From assembly GCA_021613375.1 (NCBI GenBank), contig CM038709.1:35111915-35175914 (forward strand): a stretch of DNA of 64,000 nucleotides, written 5' to 3'. Below the pieces are notes generated by a model, which was not told where the DNA came from, searched no databases, and was given only the letters and a program-made list of their open reading frames with translations. The position numbers and the translations under genes were made by a program. The stretch is from Megaleporinus macrocephalus. Taxonomy: Eukaryota > Chordata > Actinopteri > Characiformes > Anostomidae. This document shows positions 10,801-25,300 of this stretch, piece after piece (positions within the stretch are counted from its first letter, which is position 1; each line of letters opens with the position of its first letter).

Positions 10801-13800
10801 TAGCTTCACAAGAGAAATCACAAAGTTCCAGTAACTGACAGCAGGACTCTTCATCCTGAATGCATAGTGTATTGTATTGTGGCATAATTCATAATTCATA
10901 AAAAGAGCACATTATTCAAATACACATTCTTGTATTCTTGGTTTCCTTAAACTTTGCTTTTAGGCTTTTACCTTTCTTTGCACCGCAATCTTGTTCTCCT
11001 ATGACTGTGTTCTGACATATTTGAAAAATCCCTCTGAATGCGGAGTGTTTGTGATAAGTGGTATCTAATTTTATTTGTACAGAAAGGCAGTGGGAAATTA
11101 TGACGAATATCAAATTGGACAGTCATCAAGCCACATAAATTTTGATCTGGCTGTTTAGACAGAGTCGCAACGCTGTGTATTATATATATATTGGATTTAC
11201 ATATGGATGTGTCCCAACTTTGTTATGCACATCTCTACCACAGCTGAGGAAAAAGCTGCTTTTACCTGTTGTCTGAACTTAATATAAGAAGCAGCTACCA
11301 AACAGCATATTAAGGAAGCAACAAGACTCAGTAGTGTTATTTCTTGTGGTTTTCCAACCGAGACTGTCAGGCTTGTGTTAAAGCAGACTGTGAAAACTAC
11401 TTCACATCATAAGCAGTAGCAATGATCAGTAATAATAAGTGTTCTGGCAGAAAGTCTGGATTTCAAGTTCAGAGATTTTTTTTTTTGAAAAGAGCCCTTT
11501 CTGCATCTGTGTGCAATTTTAAGTTCAGCACATTGGAGCTAAGGCCAACTGGGTGGCAACATGTGTCCAGTTCTCACTCTCGTATCTCTTCCTGCAGCCT
11601 CTTCTAAATCTGAGGGTTCCCCACAGTGGCCGGAGCATGCATCTAAAAAAATGAAGGACAAAACGGATTTTGCCCAGCCAGGGCGTGTGGTGGTGAGAGC
11701 AGTAAGATGTAGCACAGAAGTGTGCGCGTGTGCTTGTATCATCTTAAGTAATTACTTAACAGTTTGAATTTTCTAATTCAGCTTCTCTTTTGGAACATGC
11801 AGGGTTTGGTTGCTCATATGTTCCTATGTTTGTTCATTTGTTTATTTATGATCCCGCTGGGGGGGGGTGTTGGCTGGACAGAGGTACTAATGGCTTGTCT
11901 TCTACTAAAGGTTTCTCGGGCTTGGACTCACTTAACTGCATTAATGCTCTGATAACAAGTCCCACTCATCGAGCAGTCTGCTCGTACAGGCAGGCTTTAT
12001 ACAGGCTAGGCCGGGATTTGTTAGGATGATGTTAATGGATGCCATTAGCCATCTGCTTTTTTTGCTTTGCCCCTGTTGCCTTCAAGCTAATTTGACATCT
12101 AACCCCACAAAACTAACAACTGCTATAGTGCCATTGGGGAAAAAGCATGAGAGAGAGCATAGGGGAATTAGCTGTTATAAGATGTTGATGCTGCAGTGTG
12201 TATAAAGAGAGAGCTTAGACTTGAACAGTGTATCCATTTTTTTAACCTTTGACCCCTGAATTACAGGATTTGACAGCACTGGCCAAAGAGTTGCGCGCAG
12301 TGGAGGATGTGCGGCCACCCCACAAGGTCACAGATTATTCCTCCTCTAGCGATGACTCTGGAACCACTGACGATGAGGACGATGAAGAGGTGGATCAGGA
12401 GGGAGGAGAGGAGTCCACCTCAGGCCCCGAGGACTCGCGTGGGAGGTAGGCCCACCATAGCATATCTTTTGTGCACTACAAAATACCAGTTCCCAGTCTA
12501 AACCTCCGATCTCTGGACTTAACGTACACGTGTTTGCAGGGCTGCAGGTCACTAGTTCTCCCATTCATCTAAAGGTTCATTTATATTCACTGTTAAATAC
12601 GTTAAATATGCATGGAGCTTTCTGTCCATACTCTGCTTTTATTTATTCCGCACATTGAGGGAGTATAAATCAGCCGTAAGGCCGCGTGTATCACTGTCAT
12701 GTTAGTGGATTGTGTGCATGAGTGAGGTAGAAGCCGGCTGACGAATTGCACATCTGAGGGTACCGGGTACAGGGACTTTATAAAGACTATGGATGGCCAG
12801 ACAATGGATGCTTATTGTAGATTTCGTTTGCTGTTACTAAAATTAGTGTTTGGCCTTATTGTAATAAACGTCTCTGTTTGATTAACAGCTCATCTAGGCT
12901 AAGCAATGGTGAGACAGAGTCAGTGAAGACGATGGTTGTCCATGAAGAGGGAGACGATGCATCCTCCACCCCATGCAAAGACAGCACGCTAGTCGTCCGA
13001 CAGGTGTCACACACACACAAAAGATGAGATAACACAGACATGATTGTAGTGCATTATATCCAATGTTCCTCAGACCAGTCCTCAGGGACCCTGAAATGGA
13101 GTGGAGAAAAATATTAATCATCATCATTGGGGGTAGTGGGGTGGAATGGTAGGGGTGGAAGGGGGTCCCTGAGGACCGTGAGACGACTGAACCTTAAATA
13201 GCCTCCATGATTTTCTTTTCTCTAGGCTGTTACACACCAAACGCGGAACAAAGATACGAAAATGTAAAATATTCGGATGCATCCAAACTACACACATTAG
13301 TGGTAACATTTTTGTAACAATTGTTTTGGGTAATTTTGTGAACAAAAGTTGCGCAGAGCATCCATAAGAAGGTCTACTACTACTCGTAATACAGGCAAAC
13401 TGTGTCACTGTTCAGGATTTCCATTGTGGAAAAAAGAGAGGAGAATGTGAAGTTTCCGCCTCATTCAGGAGCTGAAATTTCACAAGCTTTTTTACTCACA
13501 ACTGGGATCTCAGCTGAGTTTGAGCTGATAATGGAGAAGCAGGTCACCTAATTGAAGCAAGCATCCTGAGTGTCTAAGTGTAAATAAGATCTGATTCTTA
13601 CTTAGATTCTTACTTTCCTATAAATAGCATGAAGATCTTCATCACTTCATTCAGAAGCTCACACTCTTGAGTTCTTTTACATTTTGTATACATCAAATCA
13701 AAAGGTCACGTTTGGTGTATAATGGCAGTTACGTTTATACGTTAATTGGGGTTTTGTTTTTTTATGATTTGTCTGATGTTGTCTGTTTTTGCTAGTAAAG

Positions 13801-16800
13801 ACCACAGACTATGACATCGTCATAAACAGAAGAATAATAAATCCTACATCTCAAGGTTCTTCTCCACACTTTGCTTGTTTACAGGAGTACCCTTCAGTGA
13901 GCATACATTTAGATGCTTTTGGAATCTTGACTGAATCAATGTTATATACATATATTAGTTGAAACTATAACACTAACAGTTTAATATATTAAAACAAATT
14001 AAAAAATACTAAAGCTAATATGACTTTCCATGATGAACACTGTACAGTATCCTACATTACCTAGTTTTAACTGATTGTGCTAAATAAAAATGATCAAACT
14101 AAAATTAGACTAAGAAATAAACAAAAGTGCTTTTTGACCAGCCACAGTGGGGAAGAACACCAACTATCTACCAATCAAAACTATTCAGACACTGCAGTTA
14201 GCAGTATGCTATTACTAGCTAGAAAGCCAAAAATGAGTAGCCTATTGAAGACCATGTTAATTAATGCCAGACTTGGTTCTGCTGATTAAGAACCACCTGA
14301 AATGTGGACCTCAGCTGGCTGTTATCACCACCCAGGCCACCATAGACATCTACATCTTCTTAATTACAGAACTCAGGGGACATAAAAAAGCGGCCAGCAC
14401 CAGGGTCAGGCTCAGCCTCATGCTACAGCAGCCCTGCTTTGTCCCCCCTCACGGTCCCCATGGAGGTATGTCCTGGTGCATCCCACAGCGCCCCCATCTA
14501 GGCCCCTTACAAACCATGTCCCAAAAACAAGCCCTCAGAATCCCTATAGGCACTGTCTGGCAGCTCTTTCTCTTACTGGGGTCTGAATCGATACATGGTC
14601 CAATCAAACAGATAACTAAAGTTGAAGGCCTTACTTTCATCATTTTTCTGCTTGTCCTGTTACTAGTGATGGTTGTGGGTCTGGAGTCTGGAGTCTGGCT
14701 TCTTATTCAAAACCAACCATCTAGGTACTAGAAAAGTAAATTGTTTTTCTCCCTCTTATTCCCCCTGGAAGCTTGCACATGGGAGAAAGGAGCTGGGTGG
14801 GATGTGGAACAAAGAAAATACAGTTAACACAGACCTGCCAAGCTTGGGAACATATTTAACATGAATAGCCTAATGATATGCAATTTGTGAGCTAGCTTAC
14901 TAGTTCAAGCATTTAAGCAGGTAAAGTAATGTTATTTCACTCATGTATCGCAGATTGTTAATTTGGCTTTTCACAATCAATTTAGTGGAGTGGAAGCAGT
15001 GAACTGATGATGTGTCAACATGTTTGCGATAGACAAACGGTGAAATAAATCAGACGTGATTTTTTTTTTTTTTTTTTTAATCAAAGTGTGTTGTTGAATT
15101 TCAGATTATCCCAGTGTAGACAACAAAATAAGAGTACAGAGCCCCTGCTACCATTCTTTGTCTTAAATAAACAGTCTACACTGATAAAGTTCCGTTGATA
15201 AGCATCCGTTTACACCAGTAACGCTGTAACCATGCTAACATTTGTGTGACTTTCTGTCGCCATCATCCGTATGCTGCTATGAAGTGCAAGTTTTGTTTTT
15301 TTTTGTTTGCTGCTTTAATTTGTATGCAAACAGAACAGCGTTACACTGTAGAAAGACAGGTTGGCAGGTCTGTTTAAAGAACACCAACAATAAATTTAAT
15401 TAAAAGGGCAGCCTAATTGGTTATATATCATTGAATTTATTCCTGTGCTGTAAAATACTAACTAAAATGATTACACTTCATTTCCGATAGCATGTGATAA
15501 ATGTGGCACTGCAGACACATTCCAACTTAATAAATCCCACTCCAAAAATAATACATGTTGTGTATTATATCATATATAACCATATAAATTATCTGTATAT
15601 ACACTATTGTGTGTCCATTGCAGTTATTGTTTGAACGGTATGACTGCATGTATAACCAGCCAGTGTGTATAGCTGATTGGATGGCAACCCATTATGCCAT
15701 AACAATGTCTTTATTTAACATTTGTTTACAGAAAAAAAGCCAAAAAATAAGTAGGAAAACTGCCTTTGTGAATATACTTTCTTGACTTTGCTGGTGCATT
15801 TTGTTATTTCCAGCTTGCTAACCTCAGACAAACAAGTGTGGAGAAAAGGATCACAATGTTATGATCACAATGTTATTGCCCACCCCTGTGTTTTTTTTAT
15901 TATGATGTTTTTTAGCATTTTAATTAATAGTGAACTTTAATTACAAGTATACTAAATTAGCTGTTAAAGCATCAGACACCTGAGGATCATGTTCATATTT
16001 AGTTCACTTAAAAATGTATCATAGCTTTTACTGTATGTCCATGCATTTCTCACCCTTTACCCATGTGCAGTCCCAGTCTACCACAATGCAGAAGCACAAG
16101 TCCTCCTCTTCTTTCACTCCCTTCATCGACCCACGCCTGCTCCAGATCTCTCCATCCACTGGCAGCGCCCTCAACAACGTCGGTAAGTCCGCCCACCCAG
16201 TGGAAGAGATGGGGACCTTTCTCTCTGAAATACAATCCTGTCTGCCTCTGAGCCCTCCAAGTGATCATAAGCAAACTTTAGAAGGACCTTGACATGACGC
16301 TTTAAAAATAAAGATCTCTTAGGGCCTTACCTGGAATGGAGACCATTGCAGTGGATTTCATTACTTGTGGTATTTATTGAAACCGATGTCCCCACCACCA
16401 TGAAATCTTCCCAGAGCTCGCTCCTTGTTGTCCTTGGGTCAGACTTGACCATTCTGACAAGCCTCGGCACGGGAGGAAACTTTGAGAGACTGTCCAGGCC
16501 GTGGAAGGTTAACAGTAGTTCCATAAGCCTTCCACTTCAGGATGGTGCTTCTAACAGTGGAGACACGTAGGCCCAACTACTTGGAAAGGGTTTTGTACCC
16601 CTTGCCAGCCTTGCGGCCCCCCACAGTTTTTTCTCTGAAGGCCTTGGAATGCTCCTTAGTCTTTCCCATGTTGACCATGTACAATTGCTAGAAAAACCCC
16701 TTTGAAATGACCTGGTTTTATGTATAAATTGGTCATAAAATGTGATCTGATCTACATATAAGTCTCAAGTATAGACAAAATCGATGTGCTTAACCTAATG

Positions 16801-19310
16801 TCACACAAACAATTATAACATTTAATATCTGTATTAGACACATCCATTAAACATTCACAGTGTTGGTGATTATTCTTAATATCTTAATTACTTCTTAATG
16901 CTTGAGGGAACAGAATTCTGGTGGCTGTAGTGCATTTCACATGTCCAGGCCCATCTACAGTCCAAATTTCACAATGCTAAGTTAACTCCAAATTTGTAAA
17001 CCTGCTAAATCTGCAGGGGCTTGAATACTACTTGCAGGCACTGTATAAATACAAATCACTACAGAACAATTAATCAGTCGTGCCTTCCCATTTAGGCTTC
17101 CATAATGACGGGTGTCCCTAGCGCTACAGTTTATCCTCTATTGTTTACACGCTTTGCATCCAGTCTTAATCAACAAGGAGTGCTGTGTGGTGTTAGAAAT
17201 TTGGCCTTCAGGAATCTGTCTGTTGCCGGTTCAGTCTCTTGAAGTCCAGTCCATCTCTGACTCTGTCTAACTCTCACTCAGTGGTTTAAGTAGAACTAAA
17301 AGGGTCAAATGTGAGGGGAGAGTTTAGGGTGTCAACATTAAGGTTACGAAGAAGAGGAGGTTAAGAAGGGGTAAGCGGGGGAATGAAGATGGCGGTATTT
17401 GCAGGTCACGCTTAGGGGTGGTTGGTATGTTGCCACCTTGGGGGTGATTGATATCCCAATGACCAGATTTGTGACAGTAGTGACACTCAAAGGACTTGTT
17501 CCTCTTTAGGTTAGACATGACATGTTCTATCTAAAACCTGAGGTAGCATAAGCAATTTCCACTCTTGCTTCTTTAACTTCATCTACTTTGTTAAGTACCT
17601 CAGAGGACATGATTGTCAATGGCCTCCTTTGAAATTGCCTTGTAACAGGTGTTTCATCACTAGTGTGTGATCCTCCTCAGAGGATAAATGGCTACTGCCA
17701 TAAGAATGTCAGACTCACCCATGTAGACCGCAGCCAATTCTGGATAAAGAGGATCTTTATCTTTTGTGTAACATGGCTGTCCTCGTGGGTTGGCTTCAGG
17801 TGAAGGACATTTAGTTTTAGTTTTACATTTGCTTAGTTGCTGTTCAGCATCCATAATTGGACATTGAAGCTTTTCACATGCTTTCTTGGCATAATAGCAG
17901 CTCTTTTATGCTTCCTACATTCACTCACTTGTTCAGAAATCTTTGCCTCAGCTTCTAGTAACTTATGCTCCATGGATTTCAACTTGTACCTCTAGTATTG
18001 TTTAATGACAAAGACATTCCTTAACAAAATCATGCTCGATGCCATACCCCAAAGCAGTTTTACATTCTACAAGAGATCGTTCTCTATCAGTAGAAAAACC
18101 TTTGGATGAAAAGTACTGGGATGTCTTTTGCTTTTTAATGTGCTTGTTTACCTTTTCAAATGCAACCTCAGTCCATTTAGGCATTTCAGTTCCACCCATA
18201 GATAATGTGCTTTTTCAATAGTTAAGAGGTGACAAAAAGCAGACTTTAGAAAGCAAAACGCTAGGCTTCTTATAGTGATAAGAAGTACACTTCACTTTTA
18301 GAGCAGAGAAGATAACAAAACGCTAGGTTTTAACAGTAACAAACAGTCTAATATTAATCTCAGGTGACAAAAAGCAGACTTCAGAAAACAGTCACAAAAA
18401 CATTAAGTTTTTACCAGTGACAAACAATAACAGTTACAGCTTCAGCAACAAACAGTAAACTTCACCTAGTTTAGAAAGGCTAACAGCCAGAAACCGCTAG
18501 GTTTTATCAGTGACAACGTCTCTTACAGCAGAAAGGATAACAGTTACAGATTCCGTAACAAACACTAAACTTCTATCATTTCAGAGATGATAACAGTTAC
18601 AGCTTCAGTAACAACAGGTAGACTTCCCTCATTTCAAAACAACAACAGTTACAGCTTCACTAACAAACAGTAAACTTCGCTCACAGCTACAGTTACACAG
18701 AACAGTTACAGCTTCAACAACAGGTAAATATGATAATTATTTCTCTCGGTGGATATACTTTGGCTTTGAAGCAAATAAATATGTTCTATAGTAAAACATA
18801 GTACAATTAATCAGAATAGCCTTTTCATTCATATCACTAACTTTGTAAATAAAGCTCCAGATAGGATATTTTATTTTAATCTCTGTAAACAAGAATGCTA
18901 CTAGAATAATACTAATCTATGAGGCTGAAGTTCAGCACTATTCACCACTTATCATTTGGATATTCCTGTTCCACCTTAAATAGTACAACAGTTACATTCT
19001 GAAACCTACTTAAACTATCAACCTGATTAATGCTATTTGTCCTGTTCTTATGCTAAGAGCTAACATGAAGTTACTTCACAGCAGGGGTCGACAACAAGCT
19101 GTCCTTTGGCCTTTGGCTCCACAGAAGTCACAGAAGAATAACATTTTTAGACAATAACAAAATAAAACTACAAAGGGGAAGTTGAATAAATTAACTGTAG
19201 AAAAAAAAGCCCACTGATAATGTGTAAATTTTAGTTTATAAACTGCTTAATAACTGTAGAGGTACAACTGTAGAGCCTTATATCTACTGCCACCTTTAAT
19301 CCAGTGGTAC

Positions 19311-19362
<52 letters not shown>

Positions 19363-22300
19363 TGATCCAATGCCTCCTTAAATTTACTGTTACTTAAGAT
19401 TCACTGCCACTTAAAATTTACTGCGACCTTAAATTCACTGCCTCCTTAAATGCGCGGCTCTGTTAAATACATTAAATATATCGCTACATAAATACAACTG
19501 ATACCTTAAATGTAGTTCTACCCCTGCAATCTTAAATCCACGTTTACCTTGTATCCAAACATGCTTTAAATGTACTGCCTCAACTCTGATTTACAAATGT
19601 CAATATGTCTAATGTCATCTTATATTACTTTCCACCTTAAATCAAAAAACTGTTTTTGCTGTTATTGCTCTACATTAGTGTTTGTGTGAATTTGTGTGTA
19701 CTGTAGATGAATGTCTACATGTGACATCACCTGCGGCAGTTCAATTTGTCTTAAAATGCCACCATTTATTCCATTCATTCATTTTTTTGTATTTGTGCAC
19801 ATTCTGTGAAAACAGAATGTAGCAGTACCACTGCAAATTGTAGTCTGGAATTTTAAACATCTGTATGATGTTGCATTGTTTGGGCACAGAGACAACCATT
19901 GTTACAAACCATTGCTCCTCCACCATTGTCACATTTGTTGTTGTCAGAAAATTTGGACACTGAACTGCCCTCTAGTGGATTTACTGTTTAACATTCCTGC
20001 CATTGTAAAGAACAAATGATACTGGTTACAATGGGACTGAGCAGTTCTTCTTAACATTTGGGTTCCGACGCCTCCTTTTTAGAAACTGATAATGTCATTA
20101 CTATTTATTTGTATTAAAACTTAATATTAATGCTCATTACAAATAAAGAATCTGGCAATTAAGGTGATACAGTAGCTGCATTTATGTTTGTCTTTTGTGC
20201 ACTTTTGTGCATCTGTGTTAGTCATGTATACATGAGCTTAACTTTTGCTGTCATTAAAGTTTAGTGGTAACACTACCTATGAATTCCTGTATTCATAATG
20301 CTGTATGCACTTATAAGGGGTTGTCTGGTATACATTGTACCTTATAACGCCACATATAAACTTGTTTAATTGCGTGTTGTTGTAGTTATACACTTGTAGT
20401 AGTTAACACTTCATAAAATAAGATCAACTGCATAAATGTCAGGTTTTAAACTTCTTTAAACTTCATCAAATATGTCCAACTTTTTAACATTCACTGACAA
20501 ATATTTCACAATTTTGACATTTGAAATTATCCAAACATTCATATTATTATGATTTGATTTTCTGTAAAAGAAAAATATTGGGTTATACCTATTTTCATAT
20601 TCTATTGTAATATCCTTTAAGCACCTGCTTTTTGCTGAATTCAGGAAGTGGCCTTTGCAGACAGAACAAAAAAGACCCTAACCCAGTAAATCTGACAAGA
20701 ATTGGAAAATTTACATAAGGCTTACATAATGCAATGTGGCTTTGATTCATGCAAGACATGAAAAAGTAGCAGAATTGGTAAAACTTGAGTCTGCATAGTT
20801 TTAACAGCTGTGCTAGATTAATAAAGAGACACCAGTCTCATCCTCAGATTTAGTGTGTTATGGTCCTTCAGGTTATGGGAACGATGCACGTCTGCAGGAG
20901 GCCCTGAGGCAGGATGCCTCTCGTAAGGGCTCCGTGGTCAACGTCAACCCTGTGAACACCAGGCCGCAGAGTGACACCCCCGAAATCCGCAAGTACAAGA
21001 AGAGGTTCAATTCTGAGATCCTGTGTGCTGCTCTCTGGGGTGAGCATGGCCACCAGACACCCAGTAAATCAGCTGTATTGCTAATGAAAAGTTAAATGAT
21101 TTGTAGTTTCCCTTTCAGGTGTCAATTTGTTGGTCGGCACAGAGAGTGGTCTAATGTTACTGGACCGTAGTGGTCAGGGGAAAGTCTATCCCCTCATCAA
21201 CCGTAGGCGCTTTCAGCAAATGGACGTCCTGGAAGGCCTTAATGTGCTGGTCACCATATCAGGTACTGTTTACAGTCTCCCTCTGCTGGCTGTTTATTTA
21301 CACTAGTAAATAAAATTATTATGTGGCTAATGTCTGATGTCAGGCTGAGGAAATCACACTCCAGAATTTAAAAGGCCACATTCCTCTTGACACACATCCA
21401 ACAACCACAGCCGTCCCACATAATTTCTTAAAGTTTCAGGGATTCTAAATCTGTGTTATCTTTCTAATTAAATTAATTTTTCTCTGGAACCATATATTTC
21501 TATCTTCCTCATGTAAACTTGGTGCTCCAACTCATGGGTAATGCTTCCATAATATTACCCTGATCAGTCAGAACGATTAAGTTTTAGAGTCAGAGAGTCA
21601 TCTATACACCAACATTGTTCATCCATTCATTCACTCGTCTGTGTGTCTGTCTTTCTTTTGGTCCAGTTAGCATAAAACGTAAAAGCTGAATAATTATTTA
21701 ACTTCTGTATGAGGAGCAGAACAATCTAAATGTGCGACAGAATACTCTTTGTCAAGCTGCTCATTAGCCATGGCCACACAGTTCTCAAATGGCGTATTTT
21801 AATAGATTTCAATATGGACACAGTTTTAAGTTTTAATACAAACACTCACAATCAATCAATCAATTATATACATTTTTGTCTTTAGTAATGTCCTTAAAGA
21901 AAACCTGCTTTTAAAAGCTATTATTGTGATTTCTCTCATTACAAATTCATTACTGTTTACACTGCCCAACTGGTCTCGTTCATCATCCAAAAGATGCAAA
22001 GCATAGCCACAGTAACAAACATTTTAATGATGATGCCAAAAAGCCAAATTCTAAGGATGATGGAGTTGAATCTGGGTAAAAGTTGCATTTCAGATTTGCA
22101 ATTCAGATTTCACTGTTCATAGATCCATTGCTATGTAACAAATAAAATATCAGTTTTTATGTATATTCTGTTTATCGCTTTTACAAGTTCAGACATCAAC
22201 ATTATACCATTACACAATACAACTTCTCATCTTTCCATACCCTCTACCCCAAGGCATACATGTGCCTCTCCTAACCATTTGAAGCATAACATTAACTACA

Positions 22301-25300
22301 TAAAGAAAAGAAAAACAAGGTAATTAAAAAATAATAATAAAATAAAAAATGTTTTAATAATAAATAAATAAATATAAATAAATAAATAAACTAAGATGAT
22401 TATAATCTTTAAGATACTCTTCTGGGCCAGTTTAATATCTGAAATATATAATCCAGAAATATATCAAGTTTTATTCCAATTGGATATTTGCAAACCTTCA
22501 AAGTATGTTGCAAAGGGTAACCAAGTGTCAAAAAAGCTTTTGAACCTTTTGAATAGTGAATTTATCTTTTACAATTGGAAATAAGCCATTACCTCCTTAA
22601 TTCACTTATTATGTGTGGGTGGAGTTGACCCTTTTTAATTTAGAAGAATAAAACATCCCACAAATAAGGAGGAGAAGGCAATAACATAATCCTTGTCTTT
22701 AGTAAGAGATAAACTCTCAGGATGTGTACCAAATAAGGCAAGAAGGGGGTGTGGATCAATCTGAACTTTATAGATGTCACTGTAAGATTTACAAATGCTC
22801 TTCCAAAACTCTGCAGTTTAGGACATGACCAAAACATATTGGCTAGGGTGGCTGGTGTTTGCTTACATCTGTTACATGCTAGGCTAATATTAGGAAACTT
22901 TCTAGATAATTTATAATTAGTGAGGTGAAGTCGGTGGACTATTTTAAATTGTTTCACTCCATGTCTTGCACACAGCGAGGATGAGTGAATCTGATTGAGA
23001 ATGTCCTCCCACTCCACATCTGAGAAATCCACAGCTAGATCTTGCTGCCATAAGACTCTAATGGGTTCTAGCATTTGAGGATTTAAGGAATTAATAATAA
23101 GATATATAGAGGAGATAATTCCTCGGCTATTTGGATCTAAACTCAGCAGCGAATCAACTGTTGATGATGGAGGTAAACTAGGGAAGGAGCTGAATACTTT
23201 CTGTGTGAAGCTCCTTATCTGGAAATATCTAAAAAAAGTGGGTTTTAAATGCTCGGGAATTCCGATAACATGAATGTTGATTCTCCGCGAATGATTTTTG
23301 AGGTCATCCAGTTTCGCTCGCATGCTTTAATTTTCTTTCACGAACGAAGAACACGCTGACTCTTAAGGTAGTGACCCAGGTGAGCCTGTAGACTGGCTTT
23401 TAGACTTGAAATGGACGACCTTAACTCATTAAGAATCTCAGCTCTGAGCGTGGAAACTTCAAACTTGATGCCACTAAGTATCTGCCTGATGTCGTCCGTT
23501 GGCTCCGGCACAGTGCACAAACGAAATTTATTGGATATTTTAAACATTTTTAAGAAATAAAAACTGAAGTGGGCAGAATTATGTGGGGTAATATTGCATG
23601 CCCCACTTTTCAGTTTTTATTTCTAAAAAAAAGTTTAAAATGGCCAAAAAAATTTGTTCCACTTCACGATTGTGTCCCAATTGTTATTGATTCTTTACAA
23701 AAAATTAAAATTTCATATCTTTATTTTTGAAGCCTGAAATGTGGCCAAAGGTTGACTTTTGTGTATGTCAAATTTTAAATTAATTTCTGACAAGAGATAT
23801 GCATATCGTCAATAATAATAATAAACTGGAAACTGGACATTTTAGGTAGTGAAGGTTTCAGTTCAGTTCTATCTGTTTTGCATGAGAAAGAAATATACTC
23901 CATTGTTGTGTTGGGGGAATCTAAGGGACTGTATGTACTCAGTATGTGCTGTATATCATTGCAGTGAAAAGTACACTTTGACACATCTGCTTTTTTTAAT
24001 CAACCTCTTTCTAAGTCCATGAATGGCTGTGTCAGAGTATAGTTGAGTAAGGTGGGGACAACTTATAGGATAGTTTGTAATTAAACTCTGCAGGAGGGTA
24101 GCTCTTCAGCTCTCCAGGCACTATAAGATTGTCATATAAAGTGTGTTATTGTTAAATACCAATCTTTTTGATATTGACAGATTGATAACTGACAGATTGG
24201 TCAGAGCATGGCTAGACTGGGACAAAAAATTGGCCCTGGCATTTTTGGCTTGGACCAGCTGCTCATAATTAGCAGAGCACAACCGACTAGTAATTTATGT
24301 GTTCCCCAAAGGAATGTATTTAATTATTATCATATAATTATTATCAAATAATAACAGCATCATATTAAAAAAATTAAACTTTAGGCTTATTAGAAACTTA
24401 CAGTTAATCATAACTTTAGAAGTCTATCAAATAACCATTGTGGAAAACAAATAAGAACACATACTGTAGTTCTGCCTACCGTTTTATTGAAATCATCTCT
24501 AATATCTCTGAATATCTCTGAATATTCCTATGATGTAGCCTAAAATGGACGCTTGCTGCTCATCCAACACTTCTTAGCCTTGACCGTTTGCTGTTTTATC
24601 AGAATAAGGTGCCATGGCTGCCAGATTTTTGGAAGTATGCAAATACCAATTCATATTAATACCAATCAATCGCCATTGCTCATCATCATTGTCTGCTCCT
24701 CTGCCTGTCCGCTGCTGCTGTCTTCACCTACAACCTACTGTTGCTGGAGCATTGCTGCTACAGAGGACGTGGAGGCTACTGCAGCAAATCTTCGCACATT
24801 TTGCAGCACCTACAGTGACACCCTTTAATCTTTTTGCACGCTACTTCTCAGCAGCCCCTTTCCTTCGCTTTGGTTTCTGTACGTTGCAACTACTTTAACA
24901 CACACGCTCAACACTGTGAAACTAGCCGGAGTTACAGGGCACCACGCAGGGAAGGGATGGGGCTGCTTTCATACTATACACTGATTGGTTCAATCCACTG
25001 CCTATATTGAAGATGGACCAATGGGTCGCCCCTCTAAAGGGCCGGTTTCTTAGGAAAAAAAAAAGGGAAAGAAAAAAAAATCTAACAGCATCGGCCCCTC
25101 AGGACTGTCGGCCCACCAGGAAAATTTTAAATATATAATAATATATTTTTTTAATATGTAGAAAATATTTGCATTTGTAAATCCAATTTTGTGAATGTGT
25201 GACTCAGTACTGCTGAAAGTGTGGAGGTAAAAATCCTCATATTCACCTTCTCTTTTGCAGTTGCGAATTTTGACCCTGTCTTGACGGCTAATTCATGGAC

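Noticed and set aside
14264..14731. 155-codon plus-strand frame in a map4k4 intron with a hydrophobic C-terminal stretch
   Set aside because: No recognisable domain, no usable splice sites in phase with neighbouring exons, and no similarity to any family I know. The most likely explanation is chance in GC-richer repeat sequence.
18225..18730. Repeat array considered as a CRISPR-like array
   Set aside because: The units are diverged, irregularly spaced and lack unique spacers of constant length, and the genome is eukaryotic.
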